Origin: Hyphococcus flavus
Lineage (GTDB): Bacteria > Pseudomonadota > Alphaproteobacteria > Caulobacterales > Parvularculaceae
Direction of reading: 5' to 3'
Assembly: GCF_028748065.1 (NCBI RefSeq)
Contig: NZ_CP118166.1
Location: forward strand, 1,441,501 to 1,505,500
Length of the DNA: 64,000 nt
In this document: piece after piece, positions 8,554 to 17,375 of the stretch
Numbering within the stretch: the first letter of the stretch is position 1
Layout of the letters: every line of letters begins with the position of its first letter
Notes under the pieces: generated by a model
Told to the model about the DNA's origin: nothing
Seen by the model: only the letters and a program-made list of their open reading frames with translations
Databases searched by the model: none
Position numbers and translations under genes: made by a program

Positions 8554-10121
8554 GGCAGGTCTTTCTCATCGCCTGGCGCGAATACAAGCAATACGTTTTC
8601 TCGCGCGGGTTCTTGCTGTTCATTGTGATGTTCCCGCTTGGGCTGGTGGCGTTTACGGCTGCGATGGGGCTGATTGAACGGACGAAGCCGACGCGCGCCT
8701 TTGTGGTTTATGATCAGACGGGCGCCTATGCTGATGACATCGATCGCGAAGTAGAGCGGCGATATCTGCTCGAAGCGCTTGCCGGTTGGGATGCGTATTT
8801 GCGCGTCAACGCGCGCGAAGGCGTCCTTGCCGATGAAATTTTGCCGGGCCTTCCTGTCGGCGGCGCTAGCGATGACAGTAGTCCTATTCCGTCGCCGTTT
8901 GCACCGGACGAAATCAGCGATGCACGTTTGCGCGCATTTCAAGAGGCTGGCGGCTTTGATGCTGCACAAGCGGCGGCGCGACCGTTTTTGAAGTCTAACA
9001 TTGCTAACTTCACCATGCCGCGCCCTCAATTTGAGCGCATTGATCTGCCTACTGATGTCTCAGAATCTGAAACGCTTGCCCAAGCCGAAGAACGCCTCCG
9101 GCCATATCTCCTCGAGCAAAAGGGCGTGCGCCTGAATGACGGCGAAGTCGGGAAACTTTTTGCTGCGATTCTCATTCCTGAAGGATTTAGCGCCGCGCCG
9201 GAGGCGCCAGCGGCGCAATACTGGAGCCGCAATCTCACCGACAATGCGCTTGAAAGTCTAGTCGATAACGCTCTTGAAACGGCGCTGAAACGCGAAGCTG
9301 TTGCCGAACTTGGTCTGTCACAGGCGGCGCTAGACGAGGTATCTGCCATTGCGGCGCCATTTGATTCCTTCCGCCCAGACCGAGAGGCGGAAGAAGCTCA
9401 GCTCGGAATACAGGACCGGATCGAAACAGCGATGCCCGCAGCGCTGACTTACATGCTGCTTGTCATCATATTCGGCGTTGGAAATCTGTTGCTCACCAAC
9501 ACAATTGAAGAGCGTTCAAACAAGATTGTTGAAATATTGCTGTCTTCGGTCACCGCTGGACAATTGATGATGGGCAAGCTGATCGGCATTGCGGCTGTCG
9601 GCCTTACCATGCCGGCGATCTTTCTCATCGGCGGGCTAGGGGCGTCGTTTATCGGCGCAAGCGGCGACGAAAATTTCATCGCCATCGCCATCGGGTCATT
9701 GTTCTCATCGCCGTTGCTGTTGATTTATTTCTTCTATTTCTTCTGCGCGTATCTGATTTTCGCGATGATTTTTCTCGCCATTGGCGCGGTGTCGAATTCA
9801 CTGCAGGATGCGCAATCCTACATGGGACCGGTGATGCTCCTGGTATTCGCGCCGCTGCCCTTCATGATCATGGTGTTTCAAAATCCGAACGGATTTATTG
9901 CATCGGTGCTGACCTGGATCCCCATCTACACTCCTTATGCGGTGATGATGCGCGCCGCCGCCGATCCGCCGCTTTGGGAAATTGTCGGCGCCACGGCGCT
10001 GATGCTGGCGTTCGCGCTTGTGCTGATCCGTTTCATGGGCCGGATATTCCGCAACGCAATCCTGCAGGCCTCACCGCCAAAAATGCGCGAGGTCTGGAGG
10101 CTGGCGCGCAAACAGGCTTGA
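8550..10121 (+). CDS. ABC-2 type permease, NatB-like
   Basis: This 523-residue membrane subunit partners the NatA-like ATPase encoded immediately upstream. One membrane helix (about residues 22-44) precedes a long extracytoplasmic domain (about 45-290). This is followed by six helices in the C-terminal half and the coupling segment NTIEERSNKIVEILLSSVTAGQLMMGKL that marks NatB/YhaP-type ABC-2 permeases. The substrate is unknown; sodium for NatB and unspecified compounds for YhaP are known in relatives. The stop abuts the stop of the convergent CHCC gene with no spacer, so the two transcripts must overlap. Confidence 0.9.
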   Translation: MRQVFLIAWREYKQYVFSRGFLLFIVMFPLGLVAFTAAMGLIERTKPTRAFVVYDQTGAYADDIDREVERRYLLEALAGWDAYLRVNAREGVLADEILPGLPVGGASDDSSPIPSPFAPDEISDARLRAFQEAGGFDAAQAAARPFLKSNIANFTMPRPQFERIDLPTDVSESETLAQAEERLRPYLLEQKGVRLNDGEVGKLFAAILIPEGFSAAPEAPAAQYWSRNLTDNALESLVDNALETALKREAVAELGLSQAALDEVSAIAAPFDSFRPDREAEEAQLGIQDRIETAMPAALTYMLLVIIFGVGNLLLTNTIEERSNKIVEILLSSVTAGQLMMGKLIGIAAVGLTMPAIFLIGGLGASFIGASGDENFIAIAIGSLFSSPLLLIYFFYFFCAYLIFAMIFLAIGAVSNSLQDAQSYMGPVMLLVFAPLPFMIMVFQNPNGFIASVLTWIPIYTPYAVMMRAAADPPLWEIVGATALMLAFALVLIRFMGRIFRNAILQASPPKMREVWRLARKQA

Positions 10122-10313
10122 TTATTCCGCCGTACTATCAGCTTTAAAAATAAACTTGCGGTCGCAATAACCGCATTCGGCTTCGCCGTCTTCAAGTGAA
10201 TACCATACCACTGGATGGCCGAGCGCGCCGCCGCCGCCGTCGCAGGAGACGCGGCGTTTATCCACATAAATGACTTCCGGATCGGGTGTCGGGGCAGGCG
10301 GTTGTTCGCTCAT
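10122..10313 (-). CDS. CHCC zinc-finger protein (NDUFS6-like)
   Basis: This 63-residue protein has the zf-CHCC pattern, with Cys24, His33, Cys47 and Cys50 as likely zinc ligands. The family includes the mitochondrial complex I subunit NDUFS6/NDUFA-type zinc protein and small free-standing alphaproteobacterial homologues. Whether this one associates with NADH dehydrogenase is unknown; no nuo genes are in the window. It converges with the NatB-like gene with zero spacing, and its start is 179 bp from the divergent ABC ATPase start. Confidence 0.9.
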   Translation of the reverse strand: MSEQPPAPTPDPEVIYVDKRRVSCDGGGGALGHPVVWYSLEDGEAECGYCDRKFIFKADSTAE

Positions 10314-10503
10314 GGCTTTGTCTTTGTCTTAGGGCAAATTTTGCTTCTGCTGGATTGCCGTTGATGGCCTGCGCCGTCAAGAGCATGGATGAAGCCGCGT
10401 TCAGCAGAGCGAAAGCTTCGGGCGGAAATTCTCTTCCGCCAAGCTGAACGGGCTGGTTGACCGGAGCGGGGCCGGGCGCGATAAGCCGCAACATGGATTT
10501 CAA
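10258..10503 (-). CDS. Possible small ORF upstream of the CHCC gene
   Basis: This 81-codon frame could start at either of two close ATG codons and overlaps the CHCC gene start by 56 bp in another frame. Codons in its first 60 positions look like normal coding usage for this genome (LIAPGPAPVNQPVQLGGREF; then an Ala/Leu-rich helix AFALLNAASSMLLTAQAING). However, it has no clear Shine-Dalgarno, overlaps the first codons of the divergent ABC gene and has no family I know. It may be a real small protein, or the divergent promoter region only. Confidence 0.3.
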   Translation of the reverse strand: MKSMLRLIAPGPAPVNQPVQLGGREFPPEAFALLNAASSMLLTAQAINGNPAEAKFALRQRQSHERTTACPDTRSGSHLCG

Positions 10504-11443
10504 CCCAAATCAGGAATACGCCATCGCCGCCCGTGGGGTTAGAAAAACCTATCGCGCATCGGGCAAATCGCCTGCGAAAGAAGCCCTCAAGGGCATTGAT
10601 ATTCACGTCAAGCGTGGCTCAATCTTTGGTTTGCTGGGTCCGAACGGCGCCGGCAAGTCGACATTTATTAATATTCTCGCAGGTCTAGTGGGTAAGACCG
10701 CCGGGGAGGTTTCCGTATGGGGCTTCGATCTGGATGCGAACCCGCGCCAGGTGCGTGCGGCGCTCGGCGTCGTGCCGCAGGAAATCAATATGGAGGTGTT
10801 TTTCACGCCTCTCGAGGGGCTGGAGATTCAGGCCGGGCTTTACGGCGTGCCGAAATCGAAACGCCGGTCCATGGAAATTCTTCGCGCGCTCGGGCTCGAG
10901 GAAAAAGCCGACGCTTATGTGCGCAATCTTTCAGGCGGCATGAAGCGGCGGCTTCTCGTGGCGAAAGCCATGGTGCATTCGCCGCCAATCCTGATTCTTG
11001 ATGAACCGACTGCCGGCGTCGATATCGAATTGCGCAAACAGCTCTGGGAATATGTGATGGAGCTGCACGCGCAAGGCGTCACAATTGTTCTGACCACGCA
11101 CTACCTGGAAGAAGCGCAGGAGCTTTGCGAGGAAATCGCCATCATCCACAACGGCGAGGTTGTCGCCTGCGAGCCGACGGAAAAGCTGATCTCATCTCTC
11201 GACCGCAAAATGTTGATGGTGACGCCAGCTGAGGAGCTGAACGGTCATTTAGATCTCGGCGCCTTCGACGTTGAAATCAAACAGGACGGACGCCTCGCCA
11301 TTCCTTATCAGCCAAGCAAAACGCAAGTGGCCGAAATCCTTGAAAGCCTTTCCAGTGCTGGCGTTATGGTGAAAGACCTTTCTACGGTCGAATCAGATCT
11401 GGAAGACGTCTTCCTTGAGTTGACCTACCGCAAATCCGCTTAA
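10493..11443 (+). CDS. ABC transporter ATP-binding protein without adjacent permease
   Basis: This ATPase of about 316 residues has Walker A GPNGAGKST (near 50), signature LSGGMKRRL (near 146), Walker B LILDEPTAGVD (near 166), and the H-loop in LTTHYLEEAQ. It resembles YadG/CcmA-type ATPases that work with an ABC-2 permease such as YadH. Such a permease gene normally follows directly, but here the next gene is a VWA protein, so the partner must lie elsewhere or be the NatB-like protein upstream. The ATG at 10493 gives MDFNPNQEYAIAARGV; a GTG/ATG 36 bases upstream is less likely. Confidence 0.9.
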   Translation: MDFNPNQEYAIAARGVRKTYRASGKSPAKEALKGIDIHVKRGSIFGLLGPNGAGKSTFINILAGLVGKTAGEVSVWGFDLDANPRQVRAALGVVPQEINMEVFFTPLEGLEIQAGLYGVPKSKRRSMEILRALGLEEKADAYVRNLSGGMKRRLLVAKAMVHSPPILILDEPTAGVDIELRKQLWEYVMELHAQGVTIVLTTHYLEEAQELCEEIAIIHNGEVVACEPTEKLISSLDRKMLMVTPAEELNGHLDLGAFDVEIKQDGRLAIPYQPSKTQVAEILESLSSAGVMVKDLSTVESDLEDVFLELTYRKSA

Positions 11444-11535
11444 ATCCTCGGTTGCAACCATTGGCGGAAAAAGCTCTTTCGAATACGTGCGGCGCCCGCT
11501 AAGTTGATCTCCGCCATGCCATAGAGGGGGAGATC

Positions 11536-13782
11536 ATGGGTTCGCGCACGCTCGTTGCTTGTTTGTCATTTCTGTTTGCATTCGGTTCATTCGCCGCCGC
11601 CGATGAAGGTGATTCAATACTGGTGCTCGACGCTTCCGGTTCCATGTGGGGCCAGATCGAGGGCGAGGCGAAAATCACTATCGCAAAGCAGGTGTTGGGC
11701 GACCTTTTGAATGATTTGCCAGCGGAACGGCGCCTCGGGCTTATCGCCTATGGCCATAACCGCAAGGGCGATTGCACCGATATCGAAGAACTTGCCGCTG
11801 TCGGCGCCGAGCGTGCGGCCATCGCCAGCGCTGTTCAGGGATTAAACCCCAAGGGCAAAACGCCCATGGCGGACTCGATCAAGCTGGCTGCCGACAAGCT
11901 CAAATTCACTGAAGAAAAAGCAACGGTCATACTGGTCAGCGACGGCATCGAGACCTGCGAGCCGGATCCGTGCGGCGTTGCGGCATCGCTCGAGCAAGCC
12001 AGCGTCGATCTGACCGTGCATGTTGTCGGTTTCGATGTGACGGAAGAAAACGAACAGGCTCAATTGCGCTGCATCGCAGAGAATACTGGCGGCAAATATG
12101 TTTCCGCCTCCGATGCGGGCGAGCTTGGCGATGCGCTGGAAGAGACAGTTGCGGCGGCGCCTGAAGTCGTAACGGAAACGAAAGTGCGTTTGCGCGCCAC
12201 CGAACTTGAGGGCGGTCTGGTCATCGAAGAGGGGCTTTCATGGACCGTGCTGCCGCGCACTGGCCCAGGCGAAAATGGCGAAGCGGTGTTCAGTGAAGAC
12301 AACGCTGGAACGGTTGATATCGAAATTGCTCCAGGCGCCTACGACATTATGGTGGAGCGCGTGTCTGACGGGCTTAAGGGCAAACAGGAAGCTGTCGTGA
12401 TCCGTGAGAACTCGTGGAAGACGGTCACGATTGCGCTCACCTTTCCCGTGGAGGCAACGGTGACGCCGGACCCAGGCGGTGAGGTCATGGCCGGCACGAA
12501 TATTCTCATCCACTGGACAGGGCCTGACCGTCAGGGGGACTACATCACCATTGTTGAAAAGGGCGCGGAAAACGGCAAGTTCGGCACGTATTCCTATACG
12601 CGTCAGGGTGATCCGGCGGAATTGAGAATGCCGGTGGAGCCGGGCGAATATGAAATCCGTTATATGCTGGGCCGGCCGATTCGTACGCTGGCGAGCGTAG
12701 AGATTACAGCGACGGCGGCGGAAGCGACGCTCGTCGCTCCGGAAGAGGTTGTTGCTGGTTCGGAATTCAGTGTTGAGTTCACCGGCCCGCCAGCCGGGTC
12801 GGGCGACTGGATCACGATTGTGAAACCTGACGCGCGCGACAACAAGTTCACAAACTATCATTATACGAAGCAGGGAAGTCCAGGTTCGTTGCGCGCGCCG
12901 CTGGAAGCGGGTGATTATGAAATCCGCTTCGTGCAAGGCAACAAAAAAGTGCTGGCGCGAAAACCCATTACTGTAACAGCGGCCCTGGCGACGTTGAGCG
13001 GGCCTGAGACGGCTGTTGCCGGTGAAACCGTAATGGTAGAATTTTCGGGTCCCGAACCGGCCTCAGGCGACTGGATTACGGTGACAAAACCTGATGATCG
13101 GCCCAACAAGTATAATGATTATCATTACTCGAAATCCGGCACGCCGGCGGATATCCGTATGCCGCTTGAGCCCGGAACGTATGAGCTGCGTTTCGTACAG
13201 GGAAACAAGAAAGTCCTTGCGCGCCAGACGATCACTGTAACTGAAGCGACTGCAACCCTGTCTGCGAAAGATACGGCGATTGCCGGTGAAACGATCAATG
13301 TGGAATTTACCGGTCCGGCGCCGGGGTCGGGCGACTGGGTGACAGTCACCGCGCCGGATGCGCCTGGTAATAAGTACACAGACTATCATTACACCAAGTC
13401 TGGTAGTCCTGCTGATCTCCGGATGCCGCTGGATGCTGGCGAGTACGAGTTGCGTTTCGTGCAGGCCAACAAGAAAGTGCTGGCGCGCCGGACGATCACG
13501 GTTTCGCCTGCAACGGCGACGCTGAACGGCCCGACATCCGCTGTCGCAGGAACGACTGTGCAAGTGGAGTTTACAGGTCCCCCGCCAGGTAGTGGCGATT
13601 ATGTCGCCATTTCAAAAGTCGGATCGGACGACAAAAAGTACGAGCGCTACGCCTATACGAAAAGCGGTAGTCCAGCCAATTTACGCATGCCGAACGAACC
13701 CGGCGAGTATGAGTTGCGCTTTATCCATGGCAACAAAAATGTGCTCGCGCGTGCGCCAATCACGGTGACGCCGAAAGAATAA
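11536..13782 (+). CDS. Secreted VWA-domain protein with five C-terminal repeats
   Basis: This 748-residue exported protein has a signal peptide (residues about 1-22, ending FAAA). A von Willebrand A domain (about 28-205) carries an intact MIDAS: DASGSMWG supplies DxSxS, TPMAD the threonine and VSDGIETC the aspartate. VWA-MIDAS domains bind metal-dependent protein partners. A linker domain (about 215-300) precedes five repeats of 85-90 residues (about 304-748), each with the pattern GP..GSGDW.TI..P....K...YHY.K.GSP..LRMP...GEYE.RF..GNKKVLAR..ITV. These look like Ig-like beta domains. The ATG follows GGGGGAG. It stands alone between an ABC ATPase gene and a convergent operon. Its role may be adhesion or envelope scaffolding; this is inference. 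Confidence 0.88.
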   Translation: MGSRTLVACLSFLFAFGSFAAADEGDSILVLDASGSMWGQIEGEAKITIAKQVLGDLLNDLPAERRLGLIAYGHNRKGDCTDIEELAAVGAERAAIASAVQGLNPKGKTPMADSIKLAADKLKFTEEKATVILVSDGIETCEPDPCGVAASLEQASVDLTVHVVGFDVTEENEQAQLRCIAENTGGKYVSASDAGELGDALEETVAAAPEVVTETKVRLRATELEGGLVIEEGLSWTVLPRTGPGENGEAVFSEDNAGTVDIEIAPGAYDIMVERVSDGLKGKQEAVVIRENSWKTVTIALTFPVEATVTPDPGGEVMAGTNILIHWTGPDRQGDYITIVEKGAENGKFGTYSYTRQGDPAELRMPVEPGEYEIRYMLGRPIRTLASVEITATAAEATLVAPEEVVAGSEFSVEFTGPPAGSGDWITIVKPDARDNKFTNYHYTKQGSPGSLRAPLEAGDYEIRFVQGNKKVLARKPITVTAALATLSGPETAVAGETVMVEFSGPEPASGDWITVTKPDDRPNKYNDYHYSKSGTPADIRMPLEPGTYELRFVQGNKKVLARQTITVTEATATLSAKDTAIAGETINVEFTGPAPGSGDWVTVTAPDAPGNKYTDYHYTKSGSPADLRMPLDAGEYELRFVQANKKVLARRTITVSPATATLNGPTSAVAGTTVQVEFTGPPPGSGDYVAISKVGSDDKKYERYAYTKSGSPANLRMPNEPGEYELRFIHGNKNVLARAPITVTPKE
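12442..13779 (+). repeat. Five tandem Ig-like repeats in the VWA protein
   Basis: Repeat units of about 260 bp begin near 12442, 12720, 12984, 13245 and 13509. The first is the most divergent; units 2 to 4 share GDW[IV]T and RFVQ[GA]NKKVLAR, and unit 5 keeps GDYVA and GNKNVLAR. DNA identity is visibly lower than protein identity, so the duplications are old and under selection for the fold. Confidence 0.85.
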
Positions 13783-13810
13783 CGCGGCCGCTTTCCTGCG
13801 TCGCTATGGG

Positions 13811-13827
13811 GCCGGGCATCGCCCGGC
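13811..13827. terminator. Bidirectional hairpin between convergent genes
   Basis: GCCGGGC and GCCCGGC form a perfect 7-bp stem with a 3-nt loop between the VWA gene stop (13782) and the convergent SMP-30 gene stop (13829). The following bases are only moderately T-rich, so it is a weak intrinsic terminator at best. Confidence 0.55.
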
Positions 13828-13828
13828 T

Positions 13829-14734
13829 CTATTGCGTTGTCAAAGGGTTTTCTATTTCCCGCATTTTGCCGGGAAATGGTTTGCGCTGCGATCTCTTTGA
13901 GCCGGTAATGAAAAGCGTTCGTTCATCGGCCGATAGCGCGACATTGGTCGTCAGTTGTTCGGGGACGTCTATGCGGGCGAGGATATCGCCATCTGGAGCG
14001 AGAGCGAGGACTAGGGCCGCACCGTAATAAGCGACAAACAGGTTGCCCGCATCGTCTGTTTCAAGTCCATCGGGCCCCGCGCGATCATATCGGATTGTTT
14101 TTCCAAGGCTCTCGACGGCAAGCTCTGCGAACACTTCCGAAGGCCCAGCTTCGCCGGGCGAAAAAACCGGAAAACGAAGTATGCGCTGCTCGAGATGTTC
14201 GCTCAAATAGACAGCTTGTTGCGCCGCGTCGAAATAAACGCCGTTGGCGTAATGCAGACCGGACGCAAGTCTTGTGATTTTCCCTTTGCTATCGAGATAA
14301 AGCAACGCGCCATCATGCGGTGCGGTGAGGGAAAAATCGCCCGATGCAGAAAAATAAACCCCGCCCTTGTCGTCGGCGGAAGCGTCATTTGGATTTTCGA
14401 ACGCCAACCCTTCCTCGTCGCGTGTGAACTTGCGAACAAGGGCGCCGGTTGCGGAAAGCTGGTGCAGTTCATTCGTCAGATGGCAGAGGACGATAAACCC
14501 ATCCTGATACGGTGCTAATGCTGTCGGGCCGCAGCCGTTGTCTTCATACAGGGTTCTTTGATCGTCATTTGTGACGGTCACCACCCGATCTTTATGCATT
14601 TCAGCAAAGTGTACCGCCCCGCTATGGATCAGCGGCCCTTCGGGGTAGTGGGCGCGGATAGATATTTCTTCAGCTATGGCAGCGCCGCCGCTTAGAGACG
14701 CAAATGCGAGTGCGCATGTGAGTGCGCGCCTCAT
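13829..14734 (-). CDS. Secreted SMP-30/gluconolactonase-like beta-propeller protein
   Basis: The protein has 301 residues with a signal peptide (about 1-21, ending AIA). Its body is built from repeated propeller blades of the SMP-30/gluconolaconase-like type: ENPNDASADDKGGVYFSASG, GLHYANGVYFDAAQQAVYLSEH and GPDGLETDDAGNLFVAYYG show the N-D/D-G pattern near the central metal site. The family hydrolyses lactones or organophosphates; the substrate here is unknown. The ATG at 14734 overlaps the stop of the upstream gene (TAATG), so translation is coupled; a longer in-frame start inside that gene is unlikely. It is the last gene of a four-gene operon. Confidence 0.82.
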   Translation of the reverse strand: MRRALTCALAFASLSGGAAIAEEISIRAHYPEGPLIHSGAVHFAEMHKDRVVTVTNDDQRTLYEDNGCGPTALAPYQDGFIVLCHLTNELHQLSATGALVRKFTRDEEGLAFENPNDASADDKGGVYFSASGDFSLTAPHDGALLYLDSKGKITRLASGLHYANGVYFDAAQQAVYLSEHLEQRILRFPVFSPGEAGPSEVFAELAVESLGKTIRYDRAGPDGLETDDAGNLFVAYYGAALVLALAPDGDILARIDVPEQLTTNVALSADERTLFITGSKRSQRKPFPGKMREIENPLTTQ

Positions 14735-15390
14735 TAATGTTCTTCTTTCCAGAGGCGCGATAAAAATAGATGCGAGACCGCGCAAGCCAGTACGATAAAC
14801 GCGAAGATGGTGGTGATGTCGCGCGAGCCAATCATAGGGATCAGGAAAAACGTCGTCGCCAGTGTGCCGGTGATGCTGCCAAAGGTGGATGTCGCGTTGA
14901 TAGAGCCAACAAGCCTTCCTGCGCCCTTGGAATGTTGCAACAGCAGCCGCACGGCGAACGGCGTATAAACGCCCAGCACCGTCACAGGGATGATGTTGAG
15001 CAAGAAAGCGGCCACGAGGACGCCTGCCCGAACATTCTCAATAGAATCGATGAGCGCGCCGAATAATGGATCAGCAATAAACGGTAGCAAAAATAAAAAC
15101 ACCGCTGCCGCGACGATGATCAAGCCAAGTAGTGTTGTCGACGGCCGCTTGTCGGCGACATGTCCGCCCACATAGGCGCCGAGCATCAACGCCATCAAAA
15201 CGGTTGAAATGAGTGCGCCCCAGGTGAAGATATCGCCGCCGAAATAGGGCGCTAGATAGCGGCTCCCGAGCATTTCAAAGCCCATGATAATGGAACCAAG
15301 CGCAAAAGCGTTGACGTAAATGGCGCCAATGAAGATTTTGAGTTTGCGTGCGTCGTCCGCAGCCTTTTTATCGGTCACTCGTTTTCCCAT
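14734..15390 (-). CDS. Membrane domain of spermidine-synthase-like system, separate gene
   Basis: This 218-residue protein has about six membrane helices. It matches the N-terminal membrane part of the so-called fused MFS/spermidine synthases: GFEMLGSRYLAPYFGGDIFTWG near residue 37 is the family signature, followed by GAYVGGHVADK. In the fused proteins this part is joined N-terminally to a SpeE-like domain. Here the SpeE-like domain is a separate gene upstream, overlapping by 16 bp. The order is thus enzyme first, membrane part second, the reverse of the fusion. Function of the system is not established; aminopropyl transfer to an exported or membrane substrate is a guess. Confidence 0.85.
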   Translation of the reverse strand: MGKRVTDKKAADDARKLKIFIGAIYVNAFALGSIIMGFEMLGSRYLAPYFGGDIFTWGALISTVLMALMLGAYVGGHVADKRPSTTLLGLIIVAAAVFLFLLPFIADPLFGALIDSIENVRAGVLVAAFLLNIIPVTVLGVYTPFAVRLLLQHSKGAGRLVGSINATSTFGSITGTLATTFFLIPMIGSRDITTIFAFIVLACAVSHLFLSRLWKEEH

Positions 15391-16319
15391 TTCCGGTTAT
15401 GGTTCTCGACCGACTTTAAATAATTTGCGGGAGCAAAATCGTCTGTCAGGATTTTATCGTCGCCAAATTCCGGCGTGCGGACGCGTTCGTCAATCATGGC
15501 GGCGATATCGTAGCGGAAACCGTGTTTGTCCTGTTGTGCTTGGGCCGCCGCTAACAGGTCATCCTTTTCGCGGTGTGGCCCGTTATAGGCCACAGCGACC
15601 ATATTGCCGCCAGCTTTATAAAGATCGACATTGTCAAACACCGCACCGATAGTGGCGATCGCATGGTCGAATAGCATGGTTGAAGGCGCAATATTTTGCA
15701 CCACAACGCCGCCGTCATTCATGCGCTCTTCTACCATTTCGTAAAACTCTTTGGTCAGCAAATGAAACGGTACGAAATGGCCGCGATAGGCGTCTACAAT
15801 GATAAAGTCGAATGTCTCTTTTGTGCGGCGTATGAAAGTGCGTCCGTCGCTTGTAACGACGTTAATCTGGTCGTTAGCGCGCACATCAAAATATTTGTCA
15901 GCGATTTTGACAATTTCCGGATCGAGTTCGACCGCCGTTACTTTCAGGTCAGGCATGTAATGCGAAAGATACCACGTCATGCGTCCGCCGCCCATGCCGA
16001 TGACCGCAGCGTGTTTGACGTCCTGTGGGTACGCGGCGCCGACGGTGACATATTGTGTGTAGGTTGACGGAAGTTCAGTCGGGTCGGCAGGGTTATAAGT
16101 AGACTCGCGATAGTGCCGATCCTTGTGACCAAAACGAAGCGTTCGGTAAGGCCCCTCTTGCAGTACGAACAAGGAATTATAAAGAGATTCCTTTTTCAGG
16201 ATGAGCTCGACCTCAACTTGCGCGAAGGCATGGCTGGTAAAGGCTGCGGTCAGGAATGCAACGCCTGCCATCGTTTGAAAAAATTTGCTGCCTATCATCG
16301 CTATAAAACTTTGGCGCAT
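15375..16319 (-). CDS. Spermidine-synthase-like (SpeE) protein with N-terminal export or anchor helix
   Basis: The protein has about 314 residues. After a hydrophobic N-terminus ending in SHAFA (signal peptide or anchor, residues about 12-34) comes a SpeE-type domain. It shows VIGMGGGRMTWYLSH (SAM/decarboxy-SAM loop, near 105), VTAVELDPEIVKIA (acidic ribose ligand), SDGRTFIRR and the catalytic-loop-like VDAYRGHFVPFHL (near 180). Canonical spermidine synthases are cytosolic, so the exported-looking N-terminus is odd. It may be an anchor corresponding to the last helix of fused homologues. The ATG at 16319 has GGAG nine bases upstream. It is coupled to the membrane-domain gene by a 16-bp overlap. 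Confidence 0.85.
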   Translation of the reverse strand: MRQSFIAMIGSKFFQTMAGVAFLTAAFTSHAFAQVEVELILKKESLYNSLFVLQEGPYRTLRFGHKDRHYRESTYNPADPTELPSTYTQYVTVGAAYPQDVKHAAVIGMGGGRMTWYLSHYMPDLKVTAVELDPEIVKIADKYFDVRANDQINVVTSDGRTFIRRTKETFDFIIVDAYRGHFVPFHLLTKEFYEMVEERMNDGGVVVQNIAPSTMLFDHAIATIGAVFDNVDLYKAGGNMVAVAYNGPHREKDDLLAAAQAQQDKHGFRYDIAAMIDERVRTPEFGDDKILTDDFAPANYLKSVENHNRKWENE

Positions 16320-16379
16320 GATCTGACGCTCCAATCGCACGAGTACGGTCGGCACTTTAAGGGCAAGCGTGCGCGCAAT

Positions 16380-17303
16380 CTAGTCGTGGGGATTGGCGTT
16401 GTTTTTGATGGCGGCAGGGGAGGCGGGGCTCCACTTAATCTCTCCAGCCCCCAGCTTTGACGCATGCCGTCTCAGGGCTTCCGCGACCTCTGGCGGCTCG
16501 CCATTGAGCTGGTCAGGCGAGATCGCCTCGCCGAAAGTGATCTTGTACGTTTTACCCTTTTTGTTGAGGAGCTCATGGAACAGCGTAATGTCACGCAGTT
16601 CTGAATTCAGCTTCCAGAACCAATAGTATAGCCATGAGTTCCGCATCTCGATACGCACCGGCACGATCGGGCAATTATACTTTCGCGCAAATATTGCGAC
16701 TGACGGCAGCCATTCTTGCTCGACCTGTTCTTTCTGATCGTTCATCATCGCCAGCCTGCCGGATGGAAACAGGACCACGCATTTTTCTTCCTGAAATGCC
16801 TTGATCGCGCCAGCTAACGTTTCGCGGGAACGCAATCGGGAACGTTTTTGCGCTACCCACTCGACAGGGATGACAACTTCTTCAAGCCCGGGCGAAACAC
16901 GAATAGCGTCGCGATTGGCGAAGAATGTCATGTCCGGGCGTCGGCCTTTAAGCGCATCATACATAGCAACGCCATCGGGAATCCCCGTCGGGTGGGTTGA
17001 GGCAATCAGCACACGCCCTTTTGGCGGCAGATTTTCCAACCCGGTGACGCGGGTATCAAGCCGCAGGAGGTCGCTGACATAATCCATGACGCCGGCGCCG
17101 GATAAAGCGGCAATGGCGTCAGCCATTTTTACGGCGGAGCCATGCAGCAGCAGCGGGTAAAGAATTGTCCGATAGAGAGGCCAAAGCGGCGAAGCGACGA
17201 GCCTTTGAGCACGCTCTTCGATCAGCACATCGACAATATGTTTGTCGTCTTTGCCGCCGGTATTTGTATGCGAGACGTCAGAATTTTCCGCAGATGAATT
17301 CAT
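16380..17303 (-). CDS. PlsC-like lysophospholipid acyltransferase
   Basis: This 307-residue protein is of the 1-acyl-glycerol-phosphate acyltransferase superfamily. The catalytic block is STHPTGIPDG, where His and Asp are five residues apart instead of the usual four; this spacing is seen in the hemolysin-like acyltransferase branch. LFPSGRLA is the second conserved block (FPEG-like, with Ser for Glu), and CPIVPVRIE the later one. An N-terminal polar stretch precedes a probable membrane-associated helix (about 45-80). ATG at 17303 was preferred; an in-frame ATG at 17339 would add 12 residues. It is the first gene of the leftward operon with the SpeE-like genes, 60 bp upstream of them. Confidence 0.85.
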   Translation of the reverse strand: MNSSAENSDVSHTNTGGKDDKHIVDVLIEERAQRLVASPLWPLYRTILYPLLLHGSAVKMADAIAALSGAGVMDYVSDLLRLDTRVTGLENLPPKGRVLIASTHPTGIPDGVAMYDALKGRRPDMTFFANRDAIRVSPGLEEVVIPVEWVAQKRSRLRSRETLAGAIKAFQEEKCVVLFPSGRLAMMNDQKEQVEQEWLPSVAIFARKYNCPIVPVRIEMRNSWLYYWFWKLNSELRDITLFHELLNKKGKTYKITFGEAISPDQLNGEPPEVAEALRRHASKLGAGEIKWSPASPAAIKNNANPHD

Positions 17304-17375
17304 AGCAAAGCGAGTTCCGGCGCGTGAAAGCGCACACATACGACGATTTGTGATGCTGGTAAAACGAGCGCGCTC

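Noticed and set aside
12238-13563. Long minus-strand frames inside the VWA gene
   Set aside because: They repeat because the sense gene contains tandem repeats; their products are Arg-rich shadows.
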